A stretch of 48,460 nucleotides of DNA from an uncultured Eubacteriales bacterium. Lineage in GTDB: Bacteria; Bacillota; Clostridia; Christensenellales; Borkfalkiaceae. The DNA lies in the NCBI GenBank assembly GCA_900540805.1, contig UQHL01000022.1, positions 1 through 48,460 of the forward strand, given 5' to 3'. Position numbers and translations under genes: made by a program. Numbering within the stretch: position 1 is the stretch's first letter; the number at the start of each line of letters is the position of its first letter. Under the pieces are notes generated by a model, which worked only from the letters and a program-made list of their open reading frames with translations, made no database searches and was not told where the DNA came from. Positions 7,137 to 14,314 of this stretch are shown piece by piece.

Positions 7137-8569
7137 TCATCTTCACTCTCCTCGTCCGCGCCGTAACCCGCTTGAGGTATAGGCGGCGCTTCCGCTTCCT
7201 TTTGCGCGATTTCCGTCTCCGCGTCTTCTTCGCTTAAGCCATAGTCCACCATAAGCACCCGCTTTCTGCTCCAGCCCGTCGCCAGATGCTTGGCCGCAAG
7301 GTCCGCGCGCATGCTTTCCGTCGTCGGGATTCCGTCATGCCACGCGATTTCTATATCCTCGGACTCTATTCTTTCGTAACCGATCTGCGAAACGAGCGAA
7401 ATGATCTTTTTCAACCGCGGCTCTATCCTGGCCGTTTTCTTCGCCGCCCGCATGAGCGCGGGCGCAAGCTTGATCATCAACGCGTCGTAGCCCTGGCTTT
7501 CCCCGAAAGTCTTATTGTCTAAAATACTGCCCATGCCCGACAGATTTGCCGTATCTTCCTTTAATGCGGCAATTGTATTCTCCACCGCCGTCATCGCCGC
7601 GTCCCATACGAGATACCCCGGCGCTTTCGGATCGTCGGGCGGCACTTCGAGATAGTTTCCTATCCGTTCGTCCTCGGTGAGCGGCGGGCCGTACATCAAC
7701 GGCGCGCTGTGCTTATCCAGCACCACGTCTTTCAGCGTCATGCGGGTGTTGTACGCGATTGCCGCGTCCGTAATCCGATCGAAATCAGATCTCCCGTAAA
7801 TGCTTTTGGAGACCGTATCGTTGGGGATATGCACGATTGCGAAATCGTCCAGGTGCGTTTCGAACGTTCCGAGCTTGAAATCGTCGCACGCCCGATTTAG
7901 CTCCGCGCCCAGCTTATAGGCGTTTGCCTTTATGGTTTGACCTGTTTTAGGCACGGTATAAGTATCCTCACGCACCCGACCGTCGATGCCGAAAGCGCGG
8001 TTGGTATATCTCCCTTTCTCATGGATTTGCGCGTGCAGCTCGAATTTGTCACTCTCTGCGGGATTATGCACCACCCAGGCCAATACGTGATATTTCACGC
8101 TTTTTACGTCCTCGAAATCCACCACGGGAAACCAGATGGACGGATCGACGTTGATAAACGTGCCGTTTCCCGTTCCGTCGTCTTTCACCTTGGCGATCCA
8201 ATCCCCCAGCGCGCACAGATCGCCTACGCCTTCTTCGCCCTTTTCGTACAATCCCGTTTGCTTGAGGATTTCCTCCAGCGTATCCTGCTTCGTCTCCGAT
8301 TTTATCGTCGGACGCTCCCCGAACGTCAGCTCTTTCGTCTTATCCGCCAGCTCCGACCAATAGTTCGCGTTATACAGATAACACTCTCTGTCGGGCGAAA
8401 GCGAGAAGTTGGACAGCAAAAACAACACCCGTTGCTTATGTTCGGGCAGGGCCGCCCACGGCTCGTCGTTCAATAGCATATCGTTTACGCGGTAAGCCTC
8501 CAGCCGCTCCAGTTCCTCCCGCGGCGGGAATACCTCTCCACGCCTTAAAAAATTAAGATTATACAACAC
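7133..8569 (-). CDS. Phage portal protein (SPP1 gp6-like)
   Basis: 478 residues, GTG start with a GAGG site nine bases upstream. The typical portal elements are in order: an early 'YLYNANYWSELADKTKELTF' region; 'VKYHVLAWVVHN' in the wing; 'DRITDAAIAYNTRMTLKDVV', matching the conserved 'sd...l.dAyN....' segment; and 'ALMRAAKKTARIEPRLKKII' in the stem/clip helices. The C terminus is acidic. Twelve subunits form the DNA entry ring at one capsid vertex and dock the terminase. It lies two bases after the large terminase gene and overlaps the minor head gene. Confidence 0.85.
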   Translation of the reverse strand: MLYNLNFLRRGEVFPPREELERLEAYRVNDMLLNDEPWAALPEHKQRVLFLLSNFSLSPDRECYLYNANYWSELADKTKELTFGERPTIKSETKQDTLEEILKQTGLYEKGEEGVGDLCALGDWIAKVKDDGTGNGTFINVDPSIWFPVVDFEDVKSVKYHVLAWVVHNPAESDKFELHAQIHEKGRYTNRAFGIDGRVREDTYTVPKTGQTIKANAYKLGAELNRACDDFKLGTFETHLDDFAIVHIPNDTVSKSIYGRSDFDRITDAAIAYNTRMTLKDVVLDKHSAPLMYGPPLTEDERIGNYLEVPPDDPKAPGYLVWDAAMTAVENTIAALKEDTANLSGMGSILDNKTFGESQGYDALMIKLAPALMRAAKKTARIEPRLKKIISLVSQIGYERIESEDIEIAWHDGIPTTESMRADLAAKHLATGWSRKRVLMVDYGLSEEDAETEIAQKEAEAPPIPQAGYGADEESEDE

Positions 8570-8570
8570 C

Positions 8571-9995
8571 TCAATACCTCACTTGTTTTAATGTAACGCG
8601 CGGCTTCTCAAACTCTTTTTCATAACAACGGGTGAGACAGTCCGGCCCATCGTCGTGTTCGTTCTTCGCCGTCCGTGAAAATAATGTTACGTCGTTGTAG
8701 AACGCCGGCCAGCGCGTCGCCCAGTCGCAAGGCATGACAACCGTGTTATTCACGCCCGTCGCGTTCGTCAATATCCGCGCTTCTTTGTTCCGCTTCTGCG
8801 CTTCCCAACTAAACCGCGCCAGCGTTCCGCCAAGCTCTTTATACTTCCGCTCTACGTTCCGCGCAAAGCCTTTTCCGCCGTTATTGCTCTCCGTGTCGTC
8901 ATACTGCACGTTGAACTGCAAACTCCGTTTCGCAGCCTCGATCTCCGTTACTTCCATTTTCTCCTGCGTGTAGTAAACATCCAACATATACAGCAGGTTT
9001 TTATAACGCCCGTAAATGATTTTACATAAGTAATCCCCGCCCTCGTCCGCCGTGTCCGTCTGCGAACATATCTTCTCGAACCGTTCGGGCAGCTCGTACA
9101 GCTTATACGTCTTAAACGCGCCATACACACCGTCTATGAGGTCAACGGCGACGTTCTTATAGTTCGCCGAAAAGATATTCGGCGCAAGCGTCTTTGCGAG
9201 ATTGTCGTACACTCTGCGCGGCAAAATCCGCTTGTCCAGCATGCGCCCGTTCGGCTGTAAGGCGTTTAAGGTAATCTGCTCGACTTTCTCGCCTATCGAT
9301 CGGAAATGCTCTGCCGCCCTATGTGCGAGGTCTTTCGTCGCCCACTGCGTCATGATAATGAGTATCTTCCGCCGTCCCTGTAATCGCGAATACATCGTGT
9401 TTGTAAACCAATCCCAATGTTTCGCCAATATTGCCGTTGTATTGGCTTCCTGCGCCGATTTAATGATATCGTCGATTACGAGCATATCCGCGCCGAAACC
9501 CGTCGCCGTACCTGTCGGAGACGTCGCTAAATACGACTTGACCTCCGAGCCTTCCAGCGACCAGATATTCTTCGCCGCGTCGCCGCGCTTGATCTTCGTG
9601 TCGGGGAAAATGTCCGAATACACGATGTCATAGGGATTGACTTTGCTTGCGGAGATCGTATCTCTGACGGACGACGAAAACACCGTCGAAAGCGTTTCGT
9701 TATACGAGCCCGTCATGATCTTGAACGTCGGGTCTTTCCCCATGACCCATTCGACGTATTTCCCCGCCGTGCGGGATTTGCCGTGCCGCGGCGGGGCGTT
9801 GACTATCAACACGCCGACGTCGTTATATAGAAAGTCTTGCAGCTGCATACAAACTCGATAAAGATAACCGCGGTCGGGAAGATAGAAATCGGGCGCGAGC
9901 ACATTGCAATAGTCCCAAAACGAGCGCCTTGAACGCTCTACGTCCACCAAAAAACGCAGGGCTTTACGCTCTGCGTCACTCATGCTCTTCGGCAT
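8571..9995 (-). CDS. terL: Terminase large subunit
   Basis: 474 residues. The ATPase half has Walker A at ~67-74 (APPRHGKS), a strand 'FKIMTGSYNE', and Walker B 'MLVIDD' at ~171-176. The motif III region 'ILIIMTQWATKDLAHR' follows. The nuclease half carries the acidic cluster 'QTDTADEGGDY' and ends with 'EHDDGPDCLTR', the conserved third acidic motif. Length and motif order match complete, active phage TerL proteins, which pump and cut concatemeric DNA at the portal. It overlaps the small terminase gene by 20 bases. A second ATG four codons downstream is a possible alternative start. Confidence 0.93.
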   Translation of the reverse strand: MPKSMSDAERKALRFLVDVERSRRSFWDYCNVLAPDFYLPDRGYLYRVCMQLQDFLYNDVGVLIVNAPPRHGKSRTAGKYVEWVMGKDPTFKIMTGSYNETLSTVFSSSVRDTISASKVNPYDIVYSDIFPDTKIKRGDAAKNIWSLEGSEVKSYLATSPTGTATGFGADMLVIDDIIKSAQEANTTAILAKHWDWFTNTMYSRLQGRRKILIIMTQWATKDLAHRAAEHFRSIGEKVEQITLNALQPNGRMLDKRILPRRVYDNLAKTLAPNIFSANYKNVAVDLIDGVYGAFKTYKLYELPERFEKICSQTDTADEGGDYLCKIIYGRYKNLLYMLDVYYTQEKMEVTEIEAAKRSLQFNVQYDDTESNNGGKGFARNVERKYKELGGTLARFSWEAQKRNKEARILTNATGVNNTVVMPCDWATRWPAFYNDVTLFSRTAKNEHDDGPDCLTRCYEKEFEKPRVTLKQVRY

Positions 9996-10431
9996 ATTCC
10001 GTCGTTTCCGTGCACTCGGGAACCGTTATCCCCGCTATCGCACGCAGCTCCTCCGTCGTCAACTTCGAAATATTCTGCGGCACTCGCAGTCTCGATTCCA
10101 CCGTGCCCTCTATCTTCACGTTGTCCTGCGGCTTCTGGCCCGTCGTATCTCGGATAAACGTCGCGGCTTTCACGCTTCCCGCACACGCCATTCGGAGCAT
10201 AGAATAACAGACCATAGCGTTATAGGTCATCTGCCCGTCGTCTATGCCCATCTCCGACATCTTCTTTTTCAACTCTGCGTCCGTTACGTCCAGACCCAAA
10301 AGATACTCGAACATGTCCTTCATCTGCTTCTTTTTCCGTCTCGCTTTCCCCGACTGTTTTCCGCCCTTAGACCCGTTTTCTCGGGCTTCGCTCGGGCTTC
10401 GATTGATTTTTGTTAGATTTTCAGCGTTCAA
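9976..10431 (-). CDS. Terminase small subunit candidate
   Basis: 151 residues from a TTG start that has an ideal AAGGAGG site. An upstream TTG seven codons earlier would place the ribosome site inside the gene. The N terminus ('SPSEARENGSKGGKQSGKAR', then poly-basic KKKQMKD) is the type seen in Firmicutes small terminase-like proteins that recognise packaging sites. The centre is helical ('NAMVCYSMLRMACAGSVKAA'). The C terminus is acidic, as expected for contacts with the large subunit. Its place immediately upstream of terL with an overlap supports the call. The family is recognised by pattern, not by search. Confidence 0.7.
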   Translation of the reverse strand: MNAENLTKINRSPSEARENGSKGGKQSGKARRKKKQMKDMFEYLLGLDVTDAELKKKMSEMGIDDGQMTYNAMVCYSMLRMACAGSVKAATFIRDTTGQKPQDNVKIEGTVESRLRVPQNISKLTTEELRAIAGITVPECTETTEYAEEHE

Positions 10432-10584
10432 AATAGCCCTCCTTTTCTTCAAAATACGGGATTTATTTTACTCTAAACGACCTCGAAGGCTGTTTTTTGC
10501 GACCTTTTGGAGCGAGTAGGTCGGAGTTAAACCGCCGTTTGCATTTTGGAAAAATGCCGTTCTTTCGTTAAACTATACTCGCAT

Positions 10585-10611
10585 AAAAGACGCGGGTTAT
10601 TCCTCGCGTCT
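10585..10611 (-). terminator. Terminator overlapping the stop codon of the Mom-like gene
   Basis: The minus strand has seven-base arms AGACGCG and CGCGTCT separated by ten bases, followed by TTTTAT. The stop codon of the Mom-like gene lies in the loop. The ~140-base stretch between this hairpin and the small terminase contains another imperfect hairpin but no gene that I can see. Confidence 0.5.
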
Positions 10612-11325
10612 GGCTTTCAGACTTATCGTTTCGCCTTTATACATTCCCGCGTTCATTTTATCAATCGTATCAAACGGCAGTTCCTTTACCGTCAGCCGCT
10701 CACGATAGCTTTTATCGATAAAATAAATATATCGTAATTGATACCCCGACAGATACTTCGCCCCGAGCTTGATATATTCCGATGCAGGTCGGTATTTATG
10801 CTCGACATGGAGCAATCGGCATTCTTCTTTCATCTGCGGGCTGTTCCATTCCGCCGTAACCGTAATTTGTGCAATACGGTGACCGCTGGGAAAAAGAATA
10901 ATGCTCTTGTTCGGTTTTATCCCCGTTAATATAAATCCGCTCGCCCGATAGATTGTCCCGTCTCCGCATTGACAGCCGTCTGCAAAAGAGATAATCCACT
11001 TGATATGCGGGGCTTGTTTCTTGATCAGGCGGATACTTTGCGCGATGCATCGACTTTCGCTGTTTCGCGGCAGGTAATCGTCAAACGCCATGCGATTGAG
11101 CTCTAAAAACTCATTCCAGCCCGTACCCTCCACCAAGCCGATTATTTTTGATTTGTCGGTGCTACTGCCGTAACTCATTACCCCATGCAGATTTCCGTCC
11201 AAAAACGCGCCGAAATGCACCTTGCTGTTATTGACGACCTTTCCGCTGTAATGGTGTTTTTTTACAAACGGATTCGCTATGCTTGCCGGGATTACCCGAA
11301 GCTCTATTTCTTTAGCTCTGCCCAT
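10597..11325 (-). CDS. Mom-like DNA adenine modification protein (GNAT fold)
   Basis: 242 residues, almost the same length as phage Mu Mom. Recognisable blocks are 'FVKKHHYSGKVVNNSKVHFG' (the His-Tyr pair conserved in Mom), 'GTGWNEFLELNRMAFDDYLP', 'SFADGCQCGDGTIYRASGF' and a basic C terminus. Mom converts adenine to a methylcarbamoyl derivative, shielding phage DNA from host restriction enzymes (known for Mu). Here it is encoded with a ParB-like partner in a two-gene unit overlapping by 22 bases, between a small-RNA-like unit and the terminase. Late expression is likely from position (inference). The chemistry of this homologue is untested. Confidence 0.8.
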   Translation of the reverse strand: MGRAKEIELRVIPASIANPFVKKHHYSGKVVNNSKVHFGAFLDGNLHGVMSYGSSTDKSKIIGLVEGTGWNEFLELNRMAFDDYLPRNSESRCIAQSIRLIKKQAPHIKWIISFADGCQCGDGTIYRASGFILTGIKPNKSIILFPSGHRIAQITVTAEWNSPQMKEECRLLHVEHKYRPASEYIKLGAKYLSGYQLRYIYFIDKSYRERLTVKELPFDTIDKMNAGMYKGETISLKARREE

Positions 11326-11900
11326 TGCCGCACCACCTCGTAAATCGCGTTCCCGTTCCTGTTGGTATTCCCGAACGCCTCCTGCGCCTCCTCGTTTTTC
11401 AGGACGGTTTCCATCGCGCTACGGATCAGTTCCGCCTGTTCGTGATGGAGCGTAAACGTCATCGTTTCCATTACCGATTTATCCCCGCTTGCGATCGCAA
11501 ATTCCGTTCCGAAATCGTCGGGCTTGATTATTCCCCAATCTATGTCAAAGCCCTTGAACTCCAAGCCCCCGATGTCTAACGACAGCATATCCAGATTCCA
11601 TTCGCTCTCGTTTAATTTATTATCCAAAGCTCGGAGCTTCTTCACTTCGTCGGCGGTCAAGTCGGCGGCGATCTTGCAAGGTACGGTTTTCAATTTCAGC
11701 TTTTTTGCCGCTAAATACCGACAATGGCCGATAATGATCACTTTATCCTTATCCAATACCAAAGGCTGTTGCCAGCCGAATTGACGAATACTTTCCGCTA
11801 CGTTCACGATTTGTTTTTCGTCATGTTTCTTCGCGTTGTATTCATAGGGCTTGATTTCCGAAATAGCCACATTCTCGATCTGTAAAACTTTCAGTTCCAT
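11304..11900 (-). CDS. ParB/Spo0J N-terminal-domain protein
   Basis: 198 residues from an ATG with an AAGAAGGG site; an in-frame GTG nine codons upstream is less likely. The ParB-like domain occupies residues ~8-100: 'ISEIKPYEYNAKKHDEKQI', 'VAESIRQFGWQQPLVLD', then 'VIIIGHCRYLAAKKLKLKTV' containing the G-H-x-R box, and 'KKLRALDNKLNE'. In phages this domain often accompanies DNA methyltransferases and Mom-type enzymes. The domain is known as a CTP-binding switch in ParB. Here it may guide or regulate the modification enzyme that follows with a 22-base overlap. The rest is acidic, with no HTH seen. Confidence 0.75.
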   Translation of the reverse strand: MELKVLQIENVAISEIKPYEYNAKKHDEKQIVNVAESIRQFGWQQPLVLDKDKVIIIGHCRYLAAKKLKLKTVPCKIAADLTADEVKKLRALDNKLNESEWNLDMLSLDIGGLEFKGFDIDWGIIKPDDFGTEFAIASGDKSVMETMTFTLHHEQAELIRSAMETVLKNEEAQEAFGNTNRNGNAIYEVVRQWAELKK

Positions 11901-11929
11901 ATATCCCTTCTTTCGTATTCTCCCCACGG

Positions 11930-12019
11930 AAAAACCGCCGACTTAACGCCGACGGCTACACAGGGAGAAACTATTTCCAAAACAAATACCCGCATGACCG
12001 TTCGGATATTCGTTTTGAT
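11930..12019 (-). ncRNA. Candidate ~90-nt phage small RNA or leader (15-bp hairpin plus terminator)
   Basis: Starting about seven bases after an extended -10 box, the minus strand immediately forms a 15-base-pair stem (12003-12017 with 11978-11992, two wobbles, ten-base loop). A ~20-base linker follows, then an eight-pair hairpin (11948-11955 with 11935-11942) and TTTTT. No ORF fits. It has the shape of a free-standing small RNA. It could equally be an attenuated leader controlling the ParB/Mom/late operon downstream. Confidence 0.5.
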
Positions 12020-12025
12020 AATAGC

Positions 12026-12034
12026 ATTATAACA
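12026..12034 (-). promoter_or_regulatory. Extended -10 promoter for the small RNA/late operon
   Basis: The minus strand reads TGTTATAAT, a perfect extended -10 element, with no good -35. It is insulated by a terminator upstream and followed by the structured RNA. The missing -35 is what one expects of an activator-dependent late promoter, and the likely regulator gene is immediately upstream. Confidence 0.55.
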
Positions 12035-12045
12035 TATCAAAAAGC

Positions 12046-12073
12046 AAAAAAAGGGACAACTTTTGTCCCCTTT
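12046..12073 (-). terminator. Intrinsic terminator ending the early operon
   Basis: The minus strand reads AAGGGGACAA, a short loop, then TTGTCCC and TTTTTTT. It lies eight bases after the stop of the 135-residue regulator candidate. Confidence 0.8.
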
Positions 12074-12080
12074 TCATTTT

Positions 12081-12488
12081 TTACTTGAAAAAGCCTAATT
12101 CTTGGCCGATTGTTTCCGCTTTCTCGAAAATACATTTTTTCCAGCGTTTCCCCGTACGATCATCGATTCCGATTTCATAACAGGCTCTTACATTCGTACA
12201 ACGGTGCTTGTTCATGTAGATGATCTTTATGTATAAATCCCGAAGCTGTCCTTCGTGCTTGAAATATTTATAGGTTTCCTCGACTAAATCGACTTGTTTT
12301 TGTATGTCCTCGACTTTGTCGATACAGGATAAAATCAGCTGCTCGGGAATGTTTTTGTAACAGTCGCCCTTTACCCGCGCTTTTTGATAATTAACCGCAT
12401 GCGGGTACGGGTAATTGGTGAGGTATTCTTTGTTTTCCCAGTAATTCTGAAACGCTTTGTCTATCGTCAAATAGTGCCCCTGTTTCAT
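12081..12488 (-). CDS. Probable late-gene transcription regulator (ArpU/RinA-like)
   Basis: 135 residues, basic and helical. The C-terminal half ('LRDLYIKIIYMNKHRCTNVR', then 'YEIGIDDRTGKRWKKCIFEK') looks like a sigma-region-4 type HTH, as in ArpU/RinA late regulators that are encoded last in the early operon, just before the terminase genes. The context fits: it is the last early gene, it is followed by a terminator, and the next promoter lacks a -35 box. I infer that it activates that promoter. Family membership is by pattern and position; an alternative is an antiterminator. Confidence 0.6.
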   Translation of the reverse strand: MKQGHYLTIDKAFQNYWENKEYLTNYPYPHAVNYQKARVKGDCYKNIPEQLILSCIDKVEDIQKQVDLVEETYKYFKHEGQLRDLYIKIIYMNKHRCTNVRACYEIGIDDRTGKRWKKCIFEKAETIGQELGFFK

Positions 12489-12495
12489 TTCCGCC

Positions 12496-12666
12496 TCACT
12501 TTGCTTTCAGCTTTCTTTTCTCTTCCTTAAATCTCTCGCACTCGCTCTTTTTACACTCTTTCAACGGACAGTTCAAACAAATCTCCGCCTCCGCCGTCGG
12601 CGTGTAAAGCGTATGTGCCGTCCCACGGCGTAAATTATCCGTGACCGTCTCTATTCTCGCTCGCAT
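12496..12666 (-). CDS. 56-residue cysteine-cluster protein
   Basis: ATG preceded by TAAGGAG; 56 codons. The middle contains four cysteines as C-x2-C-x4-C-x4-C (CLNCPLKECKKSEC), followed by a very basic tail (EKRKLKAK). Four closely spaced cysteines suggest a small zinc knuckle that may bind nucleic acid or a partner. The gene sits between the SSB-tail protein and the late regulator with short gaps on both sides, so it is in the same operon. I know of no assigned function. Confidence 0.7.
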   Translation of the reverse strand: MRARIETVTDNLRRGTAHTLYTPTAEAEICLNCPLKECKKSECERFKEEKRKLKAK

Positions 12667-12675
12667 GGCAGCTCC

Positions 12676-13008
12676 TTAAAAGGGAATGTCGTCGTCATTG
12701 TCCAAAGCCGTTAAAACAGGCTTCTGCTTCGTTTTCGTCTCTCCTCGGGTGTTTCCTCGAGACGGCTCGGTTTCACTCTCCTGCGAAGCGTGAGGAGCTA
12801 AAAACTCTTTCACCGCTTCCGCTCTCACTTCCTCGGCTTTCCGATACCCTGCGTTGTAGAGGTCTTCGGCTTGAAAATAAGAGCGACAACCGTATTCTTT
12901 TTTAATTTTACAATCTCGATTAATACACTCGCTTAGCGCTAACGCTTCACAATTTTTCGCCGTCGCTATGATTTTAGCCATTTCTTCAATCAGCTTTTCC
13001 TTGTTCAT
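12676..13008 (-). CDS. Small phage protein with an SSB-like acidic C-terminal tail
   Basis: 110 residues. Residues 1-70 follow a common phage pattern: 'EEMAKIIATAKNCEALALSE', with cysteines at spaced positions, then 'FQAEDLYNAGYRKAEEV', probably helical and possibly metal-binding. The rest is a Ser/Thr/Lys-rich linker ending in DNDDDIPF. That terminal motif is the partner-docking tail of bacterial SSB proteins, which recruits helicases, nucleases and primase (known for SSB). No OB-fold is visible here. It could therefore compete with or mimic SSB (inference). It is placed in the early operon next to the ASCH protein. Confidence 0.7.
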   Translation of the reverse strand: MNKEKLIEEMAKIIATAKNCEALALSECINRDCKIKKEYGCRSYFQAEDLYNAGYRKAEEVRAEAVKEFLAPHASQESETEPSRGNTRGETKTKQKPVLTALDNDDDIPF

Positions 13009-13009
13009 T

Positions 13010-13240
13010 TCAGTCCTTCAAGGCGTTCCTTTGATATTCCAATTCTTCTTTAGTTAACTCTTTATGTCTTACCATATACCGCTCAATATCTTCCTCGTCG
13101 TAGTTCTGTATGATGTTCCAGCTACGGACATACACATCATAATTTCTCGGTTTGCCAAGAAAACTTTTTCCCCAGCTCTTCACGACGACGCCGATTAAAC
13201 CTCCCTCAACTACTACTATATCGCCAAAACAAAATTTCAT
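13010..13240 (-). CDS. Small phage protein of unknown function
   Basis: 76 residues from an ATG with a GGAGG site that overlaps the end of the upstream ASCH gene. Two beta-rich stretches open it ('CFGDIVVVEGGLIGVVVKSW'), as in small KOW/SH3-like barrels, followed by an acidic helix ('DEEDIERYMV', 'LTKEELEYQ'). The function is not recognised. It lies one base from its downstream neighbour in the early operon. Confidence 0.6.
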   Translation of the reverse strand: MKFCFGDIVVVEGGLIGVVVKSWGKSFLGKPRNYDVYVRSWNIIQNYDEEDIERYMVRHKELTKEELEYQRNALKD

Positions 13241-13241
13241 T

Positions 13242-13853
13242 TCAGTCCTCCAATTCTTCAACATAACACCATGAGCGCGGAGCCTTTGTTAGACGAGCAG
13301 GCTCTTTCAACATCTCGTAGCCGTCGCAGTCCGTTTGCGTTCCAAGCCGCCTAAACTCACAAACGCAATTTTGCAAAGTGCATTTTATATACGGCTTTCC
13401 GTTGTATGTTTTATATCTTTTCTCGATGTGTTTACAGCGAATATCTTTAAGAGATAAAGCGGAGGAAAACTCTCCCAACTCTTTCGGTTTATCATAGATT
13501 TTCAATTCCGAAATGTGCCAGCCGTAAAGCGGAGTTCCGTCAGAATACTTAATGATTTCTTCCGCCGATAAACAGCTCATTTTTAAGTCAATAACATCAG
13601 CGAAACCGTCCTCGGGATATCTTAATCTTTCCGCCCTATCGCATACGAACTCGCCGATGACTTTGCCGTTTTTTGCTTTCATCATTCCATCTCCCGCAAA
13701 TTCAAAACAGTATGGCCTGGCGAGCGTCATATAGATATAACACTTAAATGGTGGTTCCAGCTTCGGACGGGTCTTTCTGACCTCAATCGTCTTTTGCCCG
13801 TGTTCAATCTTTCTGACCCATTCAGGGCGTACGCTCATTAATATCGCTTTCAT
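13242..13853 (-). CDS. ASCH/PUA-like domain protein
   Basis: 203 residues. It begins 'MKAILMSVRPEWVRKIEHGQ', then 'KTIEVRKTRPK' and 'CYIYMTLARPYCFEF'. This is the ASCH signature: a K...G.Ks.EvR core in a PUA-like barrel thought to bind RNA or modified nucleotides. A Cys-rich segment around 140-165 (CKHIEK, CTLQNCVCEFRRLG) is an added feature and may hold metal. It overlaps the DUF3268 gene by 32 bases, so expression should be coupled. Role in the phage is unknown; RNA or nucleotide binding is inferred from the fold. Confidence 0.75.
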   Translation of the reverse strand: MKAILMSVRPEWVRKIEHGQKTIEVRKTRPKLEPPFKCYIYMTLARPYCFEFAGDGMMKAKNGKVIGEFVCDRAERLRYPEDGFADVIDLKMSCLSAEEIIKYSDGTPLYGWHISELKIYDKPKELGEFSSALSLKDIRCKHIEKRYKTYNGKPYIKCTLQNCVCEFRRLGTQTDCDGYEMLKEPARLTKAPRSWCYVEELED

Positions 13854-14232
13854 TTCTTTTCTCCCATGACTTCAAAATCTTGTAGGCTTGTGTTAACTGC
13901 TCCATATCAAAATACCCGAAGTGGCACTCTTTAACGGGAATATTCATTTCTCCCGCTAATTTTGCGTACAGCCTTTTTCGCTCTACCCCGTTATGCCATA
14001 ACCTGTCGAATATTTCGTGACACGCGATTTTTCCCTTTTTCATGCGCTCATTAGATAATAACCCTAACGCCTGCCTCGGTCGGGGGCGGTGCGTTCCCAC
14101 ATACGCCCCACACTCCGTACAAAAATAGCAATATCCACTTCCGTACCGTCTGCCGTAGATTTTATCGTTTTCGGTGTAAATCACATTTCCGCCACATATG
14201 TTGCACTTCGTCGGATATAGATATACTTTCAT
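13822..14232 (-). CDS. DUF3268-family zinc-finger protein
   Basis: 136 residues with two CxxC knuckles in the first 45 residues ('CNICGGNVIY' and 'CYFCTECGAYVGTHRPRPRQ'). The family hallmarks 'ALGLLSNERMKKGKIACHEI', 'FDRLW' and 'KECHFGYFDMEQL' follow. This is the zinc-finger DUF3268 family common in Firmicutes phages and plasmids; its function is unassigned. A strong GGAGAC ribosome site lies in a ~80-base structured region upstream that may control it. It overlaps the ASCH gene downstream. Confidence 0.8.
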   Translation of the reverse strand: MKVYLYPTKCNICGGNVIYTENDKIYGRRYGSGYCYFCTECGAYVGTHRPRPRQALGLLSNERMKKGKIACHEIFDRLWHNGVERKRLYAKLAGEMNIPVKECHFGYFDMEQLTQAYKILKSWEKRNESDINERTP

Positions 14233-14239
14233 TCTGTCT

Positions 14240-14308
14240 CCTTTCCCTACTTCCCGTCCATGTGCGCGGACGGAGTTTTTGCATTTAACTGCAAACCCGT
14301 CCGCGTCT
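14240..14308 (-). promoter_or_regulatory. Switch-like RNA leader upstream of the DUF3268 gene
   Basis: On the minus strand three segments share one sequence and its complement: CGCGGACGG (14297-14305), CCGTCCGCG (14265-14273) and GGACGG (14254-14259). The middle strand can pair perfectly with the first (nine pairs, enclosing a second GTTTGCA/TGCAAA stem) or with the third (six pairs). The third segment lies about 13 bases before the ribosome site of the DUF3268 gene. A 'DUF3268 RNA' cis-regulatory motif has been described upstream of such genes (recollection); whether this is an example needs a covariance search. Confidence 0.5.
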
Positions 14309-14314
14309 CGTGTT

